64,000 nucleotides of DNA, from contig NZ_BAACAP010000255.1 of assembly GCF_045865695.1 (NCBI RefSeq), positions 196,462-260,461 of the forward strand, written 5' to 3'. Numbering within the stretch: position 1 is the first letter of the stretch; the number at the start of each line of letters is the position of its first letter. The notes beneath the pieces were generated by a model, which was given only the letters and a program-made list of their open reading frames with translations, ran no database searches and was not told where the DNA came from. This stretch comes from Scytonema sp045865695 (GTDB lineage: Bacteria > Cyanobacteriota > Cyanobacteriia > Cyanobacteriales > Nostocaceae). The translations under genes were made by a program, and so were the position numbers. Shown here in pieces: positions 26,441 to 35,079 of this stretch.

Positions 26441-27463
26441 TTTTCGTAAAGAATCGGCTGTTTTTTTGATGAAGCTAGCTGTTGGAACTGCCATAAGTAA
26501 ACCTAAGACTCCAGCAAACTTTGCTCCTACAAGGAGAGAGATAAATACCCAAGCAGGATTCAGCCCGGTAATACCTCCTATTAATCGAGGTGCAACAACA
26601 TTTTCATTAATTTGACCGAGGACAACAGCGACTACTAACACCTTGAGTCCGAGCCATACATTTTGAAACGACACCAAAACGCTAACGAGTGCGATACTAA
26701 CGACTCCACCAAAAGGTATTAAACTTGCTACTCCAATTCCTAAACCAAAAAGTAACCCAAATGGTACTTGTAATGTCAGAAATGCGAGGATCATAATTGC
26801 ACTAAGAATAGTGGCTATGATTGCTTGACCTGCAAAGTAGTTTTGAAAACTCTGCTTGAGAGATAATTGAATTTGGTTATACCAATTAGGGGGTAACCAG
26901 CTTAAAAGCCCTTCCCAAAGACTGTTGCCATACAACACCAGAAAAATAGTGAGTACTAAAGTTAAAACTAGATTGAGCGCACTATTGATAGTATCAAGGG
27001 TTACATTAATAATTTGTCTAGTGAAGGATTGCATTGCTCCAGTCAGCTGTCCTGTGACTTGACCTGCAATTCCACTAATATCAATGGGTAGCTTCTGAAA
27101 CAATGCTTGTTCGTCTAAGGCTTGCAGTTCTTGCTTTCCAACTTCAATCCAGGCGGGTACGCGATTGCCAAACTCCACGAGTTGTTCAAAAACTAATGGT
27201 CCCAAGACCAATCCGAGAATACTTAACAGCAGTAGCGATATGAGGAGAACTAGTCCAATTGCCAACCCTCTTTTCACTCCCCGCTCTTCTAAAAACACAA
27301 TAGGGTAGTTTAATAGAAAAGCTATAAGGCTAGCTGTAAATACAATACTGACAATAGGTTGTAAGTATTGACAAAGCAAAAGTATGAGCCAACCATTGAC
27401 AAATATGACAGGAAATGCTATTCCTATGTTCAGCCATCGTGGTAGTTTTTTAGTACCAGTCAT
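26405..27463 (-). CDS. AI-2E (PerM) family permease
   Basis: A 352-residue membrane protein with about eight hydrophobic segments and family motifs VPFGLLFGLGIGVASLIPFGG and NENVVAPRLIGG. The AI-2E/PerM family includes the proposed autoinducer-2 exporter TqsA and Na+/H+ antiporter-like members; the substrate here is unknown. It lies between devC and devA on the same strand, so it may be co-transcribed. The C-terminal tail is read from a GTGACCA array, so the native end was probably replaced by repeat sequence. Confidence 0.85.
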   Translation of the reverse strand: MTGTKKLPRWLNIGIAFPVIFVNGWLILLLCQYLQPIVSIVFTASLIAFLLNYPIVFLEERGVKRGLAIGLVLLISLLLLSILGLVLGPLVFEQLVEFGNRVPAWIEVGKQELQALDEQALFQKLPIDISGIAGQVTGQLTGAMQSFTRQIINVTLDTINSALNLVLTLVLTIFLVLYGNSLWEGLLSWLPPNWYNQIQLSLKQSFQNYFAGQAIIATILSAIMILAFLTLQVPFGLLFGLGIGVASLIPFGGVVSIALVSVLVSFQNVWLGLKVLVVAVVLGQINENVVAPRLIGGITGLNPAWVFISLLVGAKFAGVLGLLMAVPTASFIKKTADSLRKPVISDHLTSDQ

Positions 27464-27469
27464 ACAATT

Positions 27470-27506
27470 TTGGATTTTGGATTTTAGATTTTGGATTTTG
27501 GATTAA
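27470..27506. repeat. TTTTGGA-type tandem repeat
   Basis: Several units of TTTTGGAT, with one TTTTAGAT variant, lie just upstream of the AI-2E gene. This is another short tandem repeat of the type common in this window. Confidence 0.6.
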
Positions 27507-27628
27507 AAACGTCTCACTTGGACTTGATTTTATCCAACTATCTGTCGCAAACATTTATTAAATTGGTATAGCTACAGCACCTAGTGAGAAAAATGTTACC
27601 TGTTGAGGATACAACAAAAAACACGGTG

Positions 27629-28795
27629 CTAAAAAATATCTGCAGGGTCAGCAGATTGCAGTTTCCGCATTGCAACCGCGCCGGAAAAGCTACACATCCC
27701 TACTGTCAGCACAAATACAGTTATGGCTCGACTTGTTGTCATGGCAATTGGTAGCAGTGTCGCTGCATATGTCAATTGGTAAAGTGCGCTTGCGATCGCA
27801 AATCCTGGTATAAAACCTAAGACTGCTAACAGCAAGGCTTCTTGTAACAATACCCGGATAAGATAACCATCGCTGTAACCCATTGCCTTGAGCGTCGCGT
27901 ACTCCGGTAAATGTTCGGCAACATCGCTGTAAAGAATCTGGTATACAATGATGATTCCTACTATAAATCCAACAACCACACCTAGCCCAAAAATAAATCC
28001 GATTGTCCCTTGGCTTTCCCAATAGTATTTTTCTACAGCAGCAAAGCCTTCAGGAGTTAAAATTCTGACATCCCCTGATAATTCTTTTGTCAATTCCGCC
28101 TGTACTTTGGCAACATCAAAACCTGGTTTAAGTTGAATCAAACCAACTTCTATCCTGTCTGATTGACGTTCTGGAAACAATTTTAAAAATGTTGAATCGC
28201 TGGTGATGACATTGCCATCTGCTGCAAAGGATGAACCAATGGTAAATAACCCTGTCACCTGAATATTTTGCTGATTCAATTCTGCTTCTAGAGTTCCTTG
28301 TTTTTGTACCGAACCCGCAATATCTCCATATTCCGGACGCGCTGCACGATCGAACAACACTTGATTCAAGAGTTTGACTTGTGTTGCATTTTGCTTGATT
28401 TCTGGTAACTTCAAGCTAGGGGCGTCTGGTTCGATTCCCCATATGAGAATAGCACGAGTAAGACGGTTGTCAGGATTTTTCCACTGTCCCGAACCTATGT
28501 ATATAGAACTTACCGATTTGACGGCTTCATGACCTAATGTTTGATAAAGTCTTTCTCTAGAGAAGGTTTTCACTGAGAAAAGAGTTTGGAATTGGGGATT
28601 GGTCATGACTAAATCTGCTTCAAGCAAGCGATGAGGTAGTGTAGCGCTATCGTAAAGCGCATCTTGAAACCCTAGTTGCACGAACATCAGCATATCTGCA
28701 AAGGCAATACCCGCAACAGCGATCGCTAAACGGGTTTTTTCTTTCATCACTTGTCGCCATGCTAGCGGTGTTCTCCGTAACCATTTGCCAAACAT
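27629..28795 (-). CDS. devC: DevC-family ABC exporter permease
   Basis: Permease subunit of the DevBCA exporter (388 residues from ATG 28795; the frame is open to a TTG at 28810, but MFGKWLRRTPLAWRQVMKEK is the usual DevC start). The FtsX/MacB-like layout has an N-terminal membrane helix, a large periplasmic domain (about 60-250) and three C-terminal helices (GLGVVVGFIVGIIIVYQILY, AVLGFIPGFAIASALY, AITVFVLTVGM). It follows devB after a 55-base gap that holds a candidate TetR operator, so devC may have its own regulated promoter. Confidence 0.9.
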   Translation of the reverse strand: MFGKWLRRTPLAWRQVMKEKTRLAIAVAGIAFADMLMFVQLGFQDALYDSATLPHRLLEADLVMTNPQFQTLFSVKTFSRERLYQTLGHEAVKSVSSIYIGSGQWKNPDNRLTRAILIWGIEPDAPSLKLPEIKQNATQVKLLNQVLFDRAARPEYGDIAGSVQKQGTLEAELNQQNIQVTGLFTIGSSFAADGNVITSDSTFLKLFPERQSDRIEVGLIQLKPGFDVAKVQAELTKELSGDVRILTPEGFAAVEKYYWESQGTIGFIFGLGVVVGFIVGIIIVYQILYSDVAEHLPEYATLKAMGYSDGYLIRVLLQEALLLAVLGFIPGFAIASALYQLTYAATLLPIAMTTSRAITVFVLTVGMCSFSGAVAMRKLQSADPADIF

Positions 28796-28812
28796 AATTA
28801 ATTCCCTCAATT

Positions 28813-28833
28813 TATATCGAACATCCGTTATAT
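28813..28833. promoter_or_regulatory. Candidate TetR operator upstream of devC
   Basis: The site matches the one upstream of tetR (30671-30691) at 20 of 21 positions, with core CGAACATCCG flanked by TATAT and TTATAT. It ends 17 bases before the devC ATG, in the devB-devC gap. One arm differs by a single base (CCG for TCG), so affinity may be lower. Confidence 0.75.
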
Positions 28834-28850
28834 TTTGATTGAAAAAAAAG

Positions 28851-30023
28851 TCATAATTGGATGGCTGTCTGCACTTGTAAATTGGTTAAACCTGCAACCT
28901 TTTTACTGTCTTCAGGGCTAAGGCGAATTTTTACCTCAACAACTCGCTTGTCCAAGTTTTCTCCTGGTTGGTTGCTAAAAACATTTTGTTTGTCAACTTG
29001 CAAGCCAATGTGAGAAACAACTCCTTGGAGCGTTCCTGTTACAGCTTGACCAGTCACAGTTGCCTTTTGTCCGAGTTTAACTTTTCCAATATCAGATTGA
29101 TACACTTCTGCTACAGCAACCATGCGATCGGTTTGTGCCAACTCAATAATCCCAGAGTCGCTCATCTTTTCTCCCTCTCGCGTGTGAATCTTCAGAATAT
29201 TCCCTGAAATAGGGGATCTAATGTAGGCTTTTTCCAAGTCAGTTTTTGCTTGTTTAACAGATGCAATGGCATCATCAACTTCTGCTTGCGCTGCTTGTAC
29301 GTCTACGGGACGAACTTCGGCAATTTTATCAAGGGTGGCTTTGGCTTCGGCGATCTCTGCCTGTAGTGTATCTGCTGTACGGTTTCGATTGGCTTTGGCT
29401 TCAATTAACTGTGTTTGGGCAGTTTCAAAAGCTAATTTTTTGTTGTCAAAGTTCAAGGCAGATTCTGCTCCTTCCCGATACAGCATTTGGTAGCGATCGT
29501 ATTCTGCACGAGCAATATTCAACTCAGATTGACGGCGGGCAATAATAGCTTTTTGAGTTACAATTTCTCCCTGTAGTTGGGCTTTTAAACGCTCTATTGT
29601 GGCTTTTTGAGCTGCAATTTCTCCAGTTTTTGCTCCTGCTTTGACTTGGGCAAGTTTGGCTTGAACCATCCTAACTTGCTCTTGTGCCTTTTTGAGAGCA
29701 TCTTGCAGTTTATCCCTTGAATCGAGAATTGCCACCACCTGTCCAACTTTCACGCGATCGCCCTCTTGAACCAGGAGTTTAGTCAAGCGATCGCCATCCA
29801 ATGCTAAAGGTGCAGACAACTTAATAACTTTAGCTTCAGGTTCCAATCTTCCCAAAGCTGTCACTTTTTTCATGGGTGAAGTTGTTACCACTGGTGCAGG
29901 TTTTTGACTGACACCTCCAAACAGAGAAATGCTATAAACAACCGTTCCACCCATGATGGTAGTCGCACCGATTACTAAAGCCATCAACCATTGATTTTTT
30001 TGTTTAGATAAATTACTAATCAT
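28851..30023 (-). CDS. devB: DevB-family membrane fusion (HlyD) protein
   Basis: Periplasmic adaptor of the DevBCA exporter (390 residues). An N-terminal membrane anchor (MALVIGATTIMGGTVVYSI) is followed by a lipoyl half-motif (KLLVQEGDRVKVGQVVAILD), a long coiled-coil hairpin (about 110-245, rich in AEIAEAKATL and QTQLIEAKAN) and the barrel domain (YIRSPISGNILKIHTREGEKM). It would bridge DevC to a TolC-like channel. It lies 52 bases downstream of tetR on the same strand, suggesting a tetR-devB-devC transcript. Confidence 0.92.
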   Translation of the reverse strand: MISNLSKQKNQWLMALVIGATTIMGGTVVYSISLFGGVSQKPAPVVTTSPMKKVTALGRLEPEAKVIKLSAPLALDGDRLTKLLVQEGDRVKVGQVVAILDSRDKLQDALKKAQEQVRMVQAKLAQVKAGAKTGEIAAQKATIERLKAQLQGEIVTQKAIIARRQSELNIARAEYDRYQMLYREGAESALNFDNKKLAFETAQTQLIEAKANRNRTADTLQAEIAEAKATLDKIAEVRPVDVQAAQAEVDDAIASVKQAKTDLEKAYIRSPISGNILKIHTREGEKMSDSGIIELAQTDRMVAVAEVYQSDIGKVKLGQKATVTGQAVTGTLQGVVSHIGLQVDKQNVFSNQPGENLDKRVVEVKIRLSPEDSKKVAGLTNLQVQTAIQL

Positions 30024-30044
30024 TTGTTATTTGTCCTTTGTCAT

Positions 30045-30088
30045 TGGTCACTGGTCACTGGTCACTGGTCACTGGTCACTGGTCACTG
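30045..30088. repeat. GTGACCA heptamer array overlapping the end of tetR
   Basis: About six GGTCACT units lie between devB and tetR. On the minus strand the array supplies the last residues of TetR (SSDQ) and its TGA stop. Confidence 0.9.
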
Positions 30089-30660
30089 CTTTGATACTTT
30101 TCCAAATAAGCAGTTATCATTTTGCCTAGTAAATCAAATTGTTCTGTCAGAGAAATACAGTCATTATTCATAAGTAATTCTAGGAATAAGCCATCAATTA
30201 GGCTCATAACAAACCAAACTAATGCCCGATCTTTAATACCTAACAACTCATAAAATGCCTGTTCGTATTGCTTATTTGCATACTGAAACACATCATTACC
30301 ATGCATCTCCTTGAAGTCTAAATGCTGACAGAAATCAACTAACACGTAAGTCCATTTAACGTAGTAATCTTGTTTTTTAACCAGGAACCGCCCCAACACC
30401 TCTAATCGTTCTTTTAGAGTCTGTATCCCTTCCAACTCAGTCAATGCCAACGATACATCTCGTTCGCATATTTCTTCCACTAATTGCTCAAATAAAGCTT
30501 TTTTATTCGGAAAGTAATGATACAGGGTTCCGGTAGACACGCCCAAGCTTTCGGCTACTTGGCGCATGGTAATAGCGCTGTATCCTCTTTCTGCAAATAA
30601 GTCAAAGCATTTACTGAGTAGTTCTTTACGGTATAACTCGTGGTTTACTATTTTTGGCAT
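30076..30660 (-). CDS. TetR-family regulator of the dev-type exporter cluster
   Basis: A 194-residue TetR/AcrR repressor. The HTH lies at about residues 27-48 (SAITMRQVAESLGVSTGTLYHYF), followed by KALFEQLVEEICERD. The C-terminal ligand domain is helical and not informative. It heads a same-strand cluster with devB and devC. A palindrome-like site ten bases before its ATG recurs before devC, which supports autoregulation and direct control of the exporter. Its last residues come from a GTGACCA array. Confidence 0.88.
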   Translation of the reverse strand: MPKIVNHELYRKELLSKCFDLFAERGYSAITMRQVAESLGVSTGTLYHYFPNKKALFEQLVEEICERDVSLALTELEGIQTLKERLEVLGRFLVKKQDYYVKWTYVLVDFCQHLDFKEMHGNDVFQYANKQYEQAFYELLGIKDRALVWFVMSLIDGLFLELLMNNDCISLTEQFDLLGKMITAYLEKYQSSDQ

Positions 30661-30670
30661 AGAATAATTT

Positions 30671-30692
30671 TATATCGAACATTCGTTATATA
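30671..30692. promoter_or_regulatory. Candidate TetR operator upstream of tetR
   Basis: An imperfect palindrome with core CGAACATTCG and outer TATAT/ATATA arms starts 11 bases upstream of the tetR start codon. Its near-exact second copy is at 28813-28833. The site also faces the promoter of the divergent glycoside-hydrolase-like gene at 30872. Confidence 0.8.
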
Positions 30693-30871
30693 AACATTAC
30701 TCAAGGAATAGCTCCTTTGTCAAGACATTATTTTGTCAAAATACCATGTTGTGATACAGGTGTGGTGCGGGCGTCCTCGCCCGTACATTATAGAGAGCGA
30801 TCTTGAGACATATTAGGAAAATACCGCTCTGAAATTGTATCCATTTATATATAAATCAAGATTGTGCTTCT

Positions 30872-32089
30872 ATGTCGCGTCAAAAGAAAGAGCCGAGTGG
30901 ATGCGGATGCTTAAATATTCCGATTTCCGTAATTATTGCTGTCTTGGGAGGAGGTTATTGGTGGTTTAGCCAACCAGGACATTTAGACATCAGCCGCCTT
31001 TTGCCTAAAGATCTACCAGTAACTCTTCCTTTTGTAGATTCCACGCCAACAGCTACTCTAGCTCCTATTCCTAGAACTTCTTCAACTCCAAGTCCCTCTT
31101 TCTCAAGCGCTTCAAATCCCACTTCCAGTGATGATAAGCAAGCTTCACTAGAAACAACCCCTCCTCAACCAATACCAATACCTCAAACTCCTTGGGAGAA
31201 AAAAGTTATTAGAGGAATTTATTTGAGTCGCTACCAAATTACTAATAATGCCAACGAACAAACAATTCGTGAAAGAGTTCGATACTACCGCTCTCAAGGA
31301 ATTAATACAATTATTCACGGTGTTTGGGGTAATGGTTGTACGATGTACAATAGCGACGTTATGCAACAAACATTAGGGTATAAAAGTTGTCCGAATCAGT
31401 TTCAAGACAAATGGCTAGATTGGTTGATTGATGAAGCACACAAACAAGGAATGCAAGTTCACGCTTATTTAGAGAAAGGTATTAAAATAGATAAAAATAG
31501 TCTGATTTATGATTTAGCGATTTCTCGGAAATGGATTGTACCTGGTGTGGATAAAACCTATGCTGGTATCGATCATTATGTTCTTGACGTAGAGATTCCT
31601 GAAGTAGCAAATTTGTTTAAAAATATTTTAGTAGAGTTCGTCCAAAAGTATCCAAAAATTGATGCTGTTCAATGGGATGATTATTTAGGATACCATGCTG
31701 AGTTACCTGGCAAGATCGATCGCACGGCTCATTTGACCAATTTTTTGCAACAAATGATAACCGCAATGAAACAAGCCAATCCCAGCGTTAGTTTTGATAT
31801 TTGTCATCATAATCCCTACTGGGCTAAAAGATATTTTGCTGCTGATTGGCAAAAGTGGAATGTCGATCGAGTTTTCATTCAAGCATATAATGATAATGAT
31901 GTAAATTTCAAAGAGGAATTGAATTACGCAAAAAGTTACGCTGGTATTGCCATTAGCGAGCGACAATTCCATCGTTTAAAAGAATTAGTAAATAACCCTG
32001 CTATTAAGAGCATTTTAGTTTTTCCTCTTGCTGGAAAACCAGAAGAAACAGCTTCTAGCTTAAGAGTATTGACACAAACCAGTAACTGA
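30872..32089 (+). CDS. Putative glycoside hydrolase (GHL10/DUF187-like TIM barrel)
   Basis: A 405-residue protein with an N-terminal membrane anchor (IPISVIIAVLGGGYWWF, 17-33), a Ser/Thr/Pro-rich linker (about 50-105) and a TIM-barrel domain. Recognisable parts are GIYLSRYQI, GINTIIHGVWGNG, GMQVHAYLEKG, DAVQWDDYLGYH (typical acidic strand of family-10-like hydrolases) and SFDICHHNPYW. It probably faces the periplasm and acts on a polysaccharide or peptidoglycan, but substrate and catalytic residues are uncertain. It is divergent from tetR. Confidence 0.7.
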   Translation: MSRQKKEPSGCGCLNIPISVIIAVLGGGYWWFSQPGHLDISRLLPKDLPVTLPFVDSTPTATLAPIPRTSSTPSPSFSSASNPTSSDDKQASLETTPPQPIPIPQTPWEKKVIRGIYLSRYQITNNANEQTIRERVRYYRSQGINTIIHGVWGNGCTMYNSDVMQQTLGYKSCPNQFQDKWLDWLIDEAHKQGMQVHAYLEKGIKIDKNSLIYDLAISRKWIVPGVDKTYAGIDHYVLDVEIPEVANLFKNILVEFVQKYPKIDAVQWDDYLGYHAELPGKIDRTAHLTNFLQQMITAMKQANPSVSFDICHHNPYWAKRYFAADWQKWNVDRVFIQAYNDNDVNFKEELNYAKSYAGIAISERQFHRLKELVNNPAIKSILVFPLAGKPEETASSLRVLTQTSN

Positions 32090-32130
32090 TACAATTTTGA
32101 ATTAGAAAAGGGGAGCATCCCAATAGGAAC

Positions 32131-32154
32131 AGTGACCAGTGACCAGTGACCAGT
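32131..32154. repeat. GTGACCA heptamer array
   Basis: Three AGTGACC units about 40 bases after the stop codon of the glycoside-hydrolase-like gene. Confidence 0.85.
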
Positions 32155-32273
32155 TAACTAGCGAATTTTCCTAAGATTTGAACTGTGACTGATGTTTAGT
32201 TTTGAGATAATATGGTAACGGGATTCCTTTACTTGGTTTATACTAAACAATTACGTTGAGATTTTTGATAAAT

Positions 32274-32480
32274 ATGAGACAAGTTATCATGTACAAAGAT
32301 GAAGATGACTATTGGGTTGTAGAGTGTCCAAGTCTAAGGGGATGTGTTAGCCAGGGCAAAACTAAAGAAGAAGCCTTAGCTAATATAAAGGAAGCTATTA
32401 CAGGTTATATTGCTGCCTTGGAAGAAGATGGCTTATCTGTGCCAGAAGATAACTTTGAAGCATTTTTGGTGGTTGTGTGA
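32274..32480 (+). CDS. hicB: HicB-family antitoxin
   Basis: A 68-residue HicB antitoxin. VIMYKDEDDYWVVECPSLRGCVSQGKTKEEAL is the family core (partial RNase H fold), followed by NIKEAITGYIAALEEDGLSVPED. I use ATG 32274 rather than the in-frame TTG at 32256. The stop overlaps the GTG of a ruined hicA, so the antitoxin has outlived its toxin. Confidence 0.9.
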   Translation: MRQVIMYKDEDDYWVVECPSLRGCVSQGKTKEEALANIKEAITGYIAALEEDGLSVPEDNFEAFLVVV

Positions 32481-32641
32481 GTAGATTGCCCAAGGTTTCG
32501 GGATTGGGAACTGCAAGCTATTACCTGCAGCCACATCATTCTATGTTGAGATGAGCCATTTGCTCAAGTTGTTGTTCCAGACCATCAAGAATTAGCTACA
32601 GAAACATTGCAGGCAATTATTCGAGTAATTCAACAACTTTA
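32477..32641 (+). pseudogene. hicA: Degraded hicA toxin gene
   Basis: The GTG start overlaps the hicB stop and reads VSRLPKVSG, the classic HicA opening. The region with the catalytic GSH motif is partly deleted and shifted; the other frame then shows SHIILC-stop-DEPFAQVVVPDHQEL, matching the HicA middle and end, up to a stop at 32641. The deletion, frameshift and internal TGA mean no functional toxin. Confidence 0.8.
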
Positions 32642-32839
32642 ACGTAGGTATCACCGTGCGTCACTGCTTTCATAAATCTTGAGGCGAGATAGTAAAGCCA
32701 ATACCTGGGTAACACGGAAAGCAGGTAGCTTTGAAGCATGAGGACAAAGCTAGTAAAAAAAGTACACTCTTGCAACTGCAATTGGTATCGTTATTTTCAA
32801 TCCTTATGTTGAGAAACTCTTGATTTTGAGAATGTTAAT

Positions 32840-33469
32840 ATGCCACTTCTCGATCCCAATCAAAACTATACCTTCAGCCGATACTTCGAGCTAGGTTTTG
32901 AAGCCAGCGAACTAGCTAAAGAATTTGGCTACACCCTTACCCGAAAAACATTCAACTTACCACAATTTTCTGGTGAACTCGATCGCATACAAGAGTTAAG
33001 AGAGCGTATTGAAGAAGTCCTGCCATTTGTTCCTTTAACTAATGAATTTGCCAGACGGGAAATTCTTATTTCAAGAGTTGTTACAGAGCTAATTCACTAC
33101 ACTCAAGCAGAACTGCGGATTGAGTACGGGCTAAAGGTTTCTAATTGGCTTCAGGGAAATTTAGATTATTTGCTGCGTGTCAATACAATTAATCAATTGT
33201 TAGTTATTGAGGCTAAATATGAAGATTTGACTAGAGGCTTCACACAACTGGTTGCTGAGTTAGCCGCACTCGATCAATGGGAGAAAACCCCAACCGTTTC
33301 AGAACAACCGATTTTGATAGGATCTGTTTCCACAGGAACAATTTGGCAATTTGCTAGGCTTGACCGTACTGCAAAGCATTTTGAACAAGGGATTAATAGC
33401 TATCGAGTTCCTGAAGATGTAGAGCAAGTTATGCGAATTTTAGTAGCTACTTTGAGCCAAACAAATTAA
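32840..33469 (+). CDS. PD-(D/E)XK nuclease-like protein of unknown role
   Basis: A 209-residue soluble protein. The C-terminal half carries a plausible PD-(D/E)XK site: D109 in GNLDYLL, E124 and K126 in LVIEAKYEDL, and Q136 in GFTQLVAEL. This pattern is shared by restriction-like nucleases and by many cyanobacterial proteins of unknown role. There is no methylase or helicase partner nearby. It could be a stand-alone nuclease or a restriction-system orphan. Function is inferred from the motif only. Confidence 0.6.
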   Translation: MPLLDPNQNYTFSRYFELGFEASELAKEFGYTLTRKTFNLPQFSGELDRIQELRERIEEVLPFVPLTNEFARREILISRVVTELIHYTQAELRIEYGLKVSNWLQGNLDYLLRVNTINQLLVIEAKYEDLTRGFTQLVAELAALDQWEKTPTVSEQPILIGSVSTGTIWQFARLDRTAKHFEQGINSYRVPEDVEQVMRILVATLSQTN

Positions 33470-33515
33470 TATTTGTAATGGTGTTTAATCCAGACAAAAA
33501 TTTTGGGTTTTCAAT

Positions 33516-34025
33516 TCACCTCAAATTTTCTCGTTTAGTTTTGAGATAATTCTCAAAATCTTCACCCACTTCCTGAATTTCGGGGTCTTTCTGCTGTAAT
33601 GCTTTCATAACCAGCCTTTGGGTCAGTTCATCATCAATCTGAATATAAAGTTCTAATAATCGTCTATATTCTTCATCCGTACCTTTTTTTAGGAGAGATT
33701 CTGCACAATTTTCTATATTATTTAAAAGCCATATTTTATCAAATGAAAGAATAGTAAATCGAACTAATTCAATATCTGAATGACCGACAGAGGCTAACTC
33801 GATTAACTCATCAAATAAACTCTGGCGTTCTTCTAAAGTTAAATAATGAAGAATTTGCAATGCCGTTCCTCTTTCCGTGGGCTTTTGTAAAGCCAGTCTA
33901 ATTAACTCTACCTTAGATTGGCAACTATTTAGGAAATTTTGCCGAATTTCTAAATAAGCTTTTTCCCGGTCAATCAATTGATGCCAAAGGTCTGTATCTT
34001 GTTGATAGTATTTTGTTTCAGACAT
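33516..34025 (-). CDS. Hypothetical helical-repeat protein
   Basis: A 169-residue soluble, helix-rich protein (KVELIRLALQKPTERGTALQ, RQSLFDELIELASVGHSDIE, RRLLELYIQIDDELTQRLVM) with HEAT-like spacing. It begins 12 bases after a truncated gene on the same strand. The arrangement resembles an accessory or immunity protein kept after loss of its partner, but that is speculation. No family is recognised. Confidence 0.55.
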   Translation of the reverse strand: MSETKYYQQDTDLWHQLIDREKAYLEIRQNFLNSCQSKVELIRLALQKPTERGTALQILHYLTLEERQSLFDELIELASVGHSDIELVRFTILSFDKIWLLNNIENCAESLLKKGTDEEYRRLLELYIQIDDELTQRLVMKALQQKDPEIQEVGEDFENYLKTKRENLR

Positions 34026-34037
34026 AGCTTTTCTTGA

Positions 34038-34253
34038 TTATCTTATTTCTTTTTTACCTACGTAAATCCAACCACAATTCAAAAATTTTTCTACAAATTC
34101 GGAAAAGGGCATTTCAACGGCAGGATAGATAGTATGATGGGTAGGGGAGCGAGTTCCACCAACGTCTTTACCATCTACCACCACTGCAAGACCCAATGGT
34201 AATGGTTTCCCCTTATCTAGTTTACTCGTTCTACTTAATGCACTTTGTGATGT
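34038..34253 (-). pseudogene. C-terminal remnant of a lost gene
   Basis: After an in-frame TAG at 34254-34256 the minus strand is open for 71 codons without a start codon. It contains KGKPLPLGLAVVVDGKDVGG and ends with VEKFLNCGWIYVGKK. The composition looks like real coding sequence and it directly precedes the intact gene at 33516-34025. The family is not recognised. Confidence 0.4.
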
Positions 34254-34289
34254 CTAAATATAAGGTAAAAGTTCTTTCTTACAGATGAT

Positions 34290-34622
34290 TCACTGGTCGT
34301 TGGTTACTGGTGATTGAACGTTATTGATATCTGTTGATAACTCAGCAATGACCTGCTTTAAAGAAATATTCCTACTACGTTCTGACTTTTGCCGAGGTGG
34401 TAGCATCGTAATCTGAGCGTCAATCTCTTCTAATGACAAGACTGGCAAATCAAATGCTTCCCTGAACCATTGAATTAGTTGCATCAACTCTTCAATGGAA
34501 GCACCAAGGACAGCAACAGGAGTTTTGCTGTAATTAACAATGACATTATCTCTATTATAAAAGACCTCACGAATTGAATAGCGTCCTTGACTATCACGGC
34601 AAACACGGTATGTCCAAGTCAT
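34290..34622 (-). CDS. Hypothetical protein paired with a RelE/ParE-like toxin
   Basis: A 110-residue protein beginning MTWTYRVCRDSQGRYSIREV, a type seen repeatedly in cyanobacteria near toxin-antitoxin genes. It starts 5 bases after the RelE/ParE-like gene on the same strand, so it is probably the partner or antitoxin; its fold is not assigned. The last residues (SPVTNDQ) and the stop are encoded by a degenerate GTGACCA array, so the natural C-terminus may be shortened or replaced. Confidence 0.65.
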   Translation of the reverse strand: MTWTYRVCRDSQGRYSIREVFYNRDNVIVNYSKTPVAVLGASIEELMQLIQWFREAFDLPVLSLEEIDAQITMLPPRQKSERSRNISLKQVIAELSTDINNVQSPVTNDQ

Positions 34623-34627
34623 ATCCG

Positions 34628-34915
34628 TTAATCCTCTTTTCCACGAAAAAATACAGTATTGTTTTGTTTTTCACCTATTCTTTCAATACTAACAATCTCA
34701 ATAACTTCATCAACATTGTAGAAGACCCGAAAGATACCAATTCTCAATTCCCATTCAGCAATATCTGGTGGGTTACGTCGGAATCGATTTCTCGTTTCTA
34801 CTATCGGTTCATAAAGTAACTGAGTTTGTATCGCATCGATAATGATATTTTGCTCAAACTTCCTGAAGTAGCGCAAATCTTGAATAGATTCGGGAGTAAA
34901 TTCAATTTCGTACAT
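34628..34915 (-). CDS. RelE/ParE-family toxin-like protein
   Basis: A 95-residue protein with the RelE/ParE fold signature: YEIEFTPESIQDLRYF at the N-terminus, a central RRNPPDIAEWELRIGIFRVFY and EVIEIVSIERIG before the C-terminus. Members are ribosome-dependent mRNA interferases or gyrase poisons. It is first in a two-gene minus-strand unit with the 110-residue protein. Toxicity is inferred from the family. Confidence 0.8.
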   Translation of the reverse strand: MYEIEFTPESIQDLRYFRKFEQNIIIDAIQTQLLYEPIVETRNRFRRNPPDIAEWELRIGIFRVFYNVDEVIEIVSIERIGEKQNNTVFFRGKED

Positions 34916-35079
34916 TTGTGGTTATTGAAACCCTCAAATATTTGCTTTTTATAGCGTTTCCTAGTCTACTGAGTTACCAATTTATCTGCGTCCATTAGCT
35001 ACAAGCTGCGGTTAGTTCTTTTTTCCTGTAGCTCACGAAAGTGGGAACTGCCATATCTCCGCCTACTACCTATTACTGA

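Noticed and set aside
25692..30660. The heterocyst glycolipid exporter DevBCA itself
   Set aside because: A linked TetR gene and the AI-2E gene splitting the cluster fit a paralogous efflux system better; no hgl genes are present.
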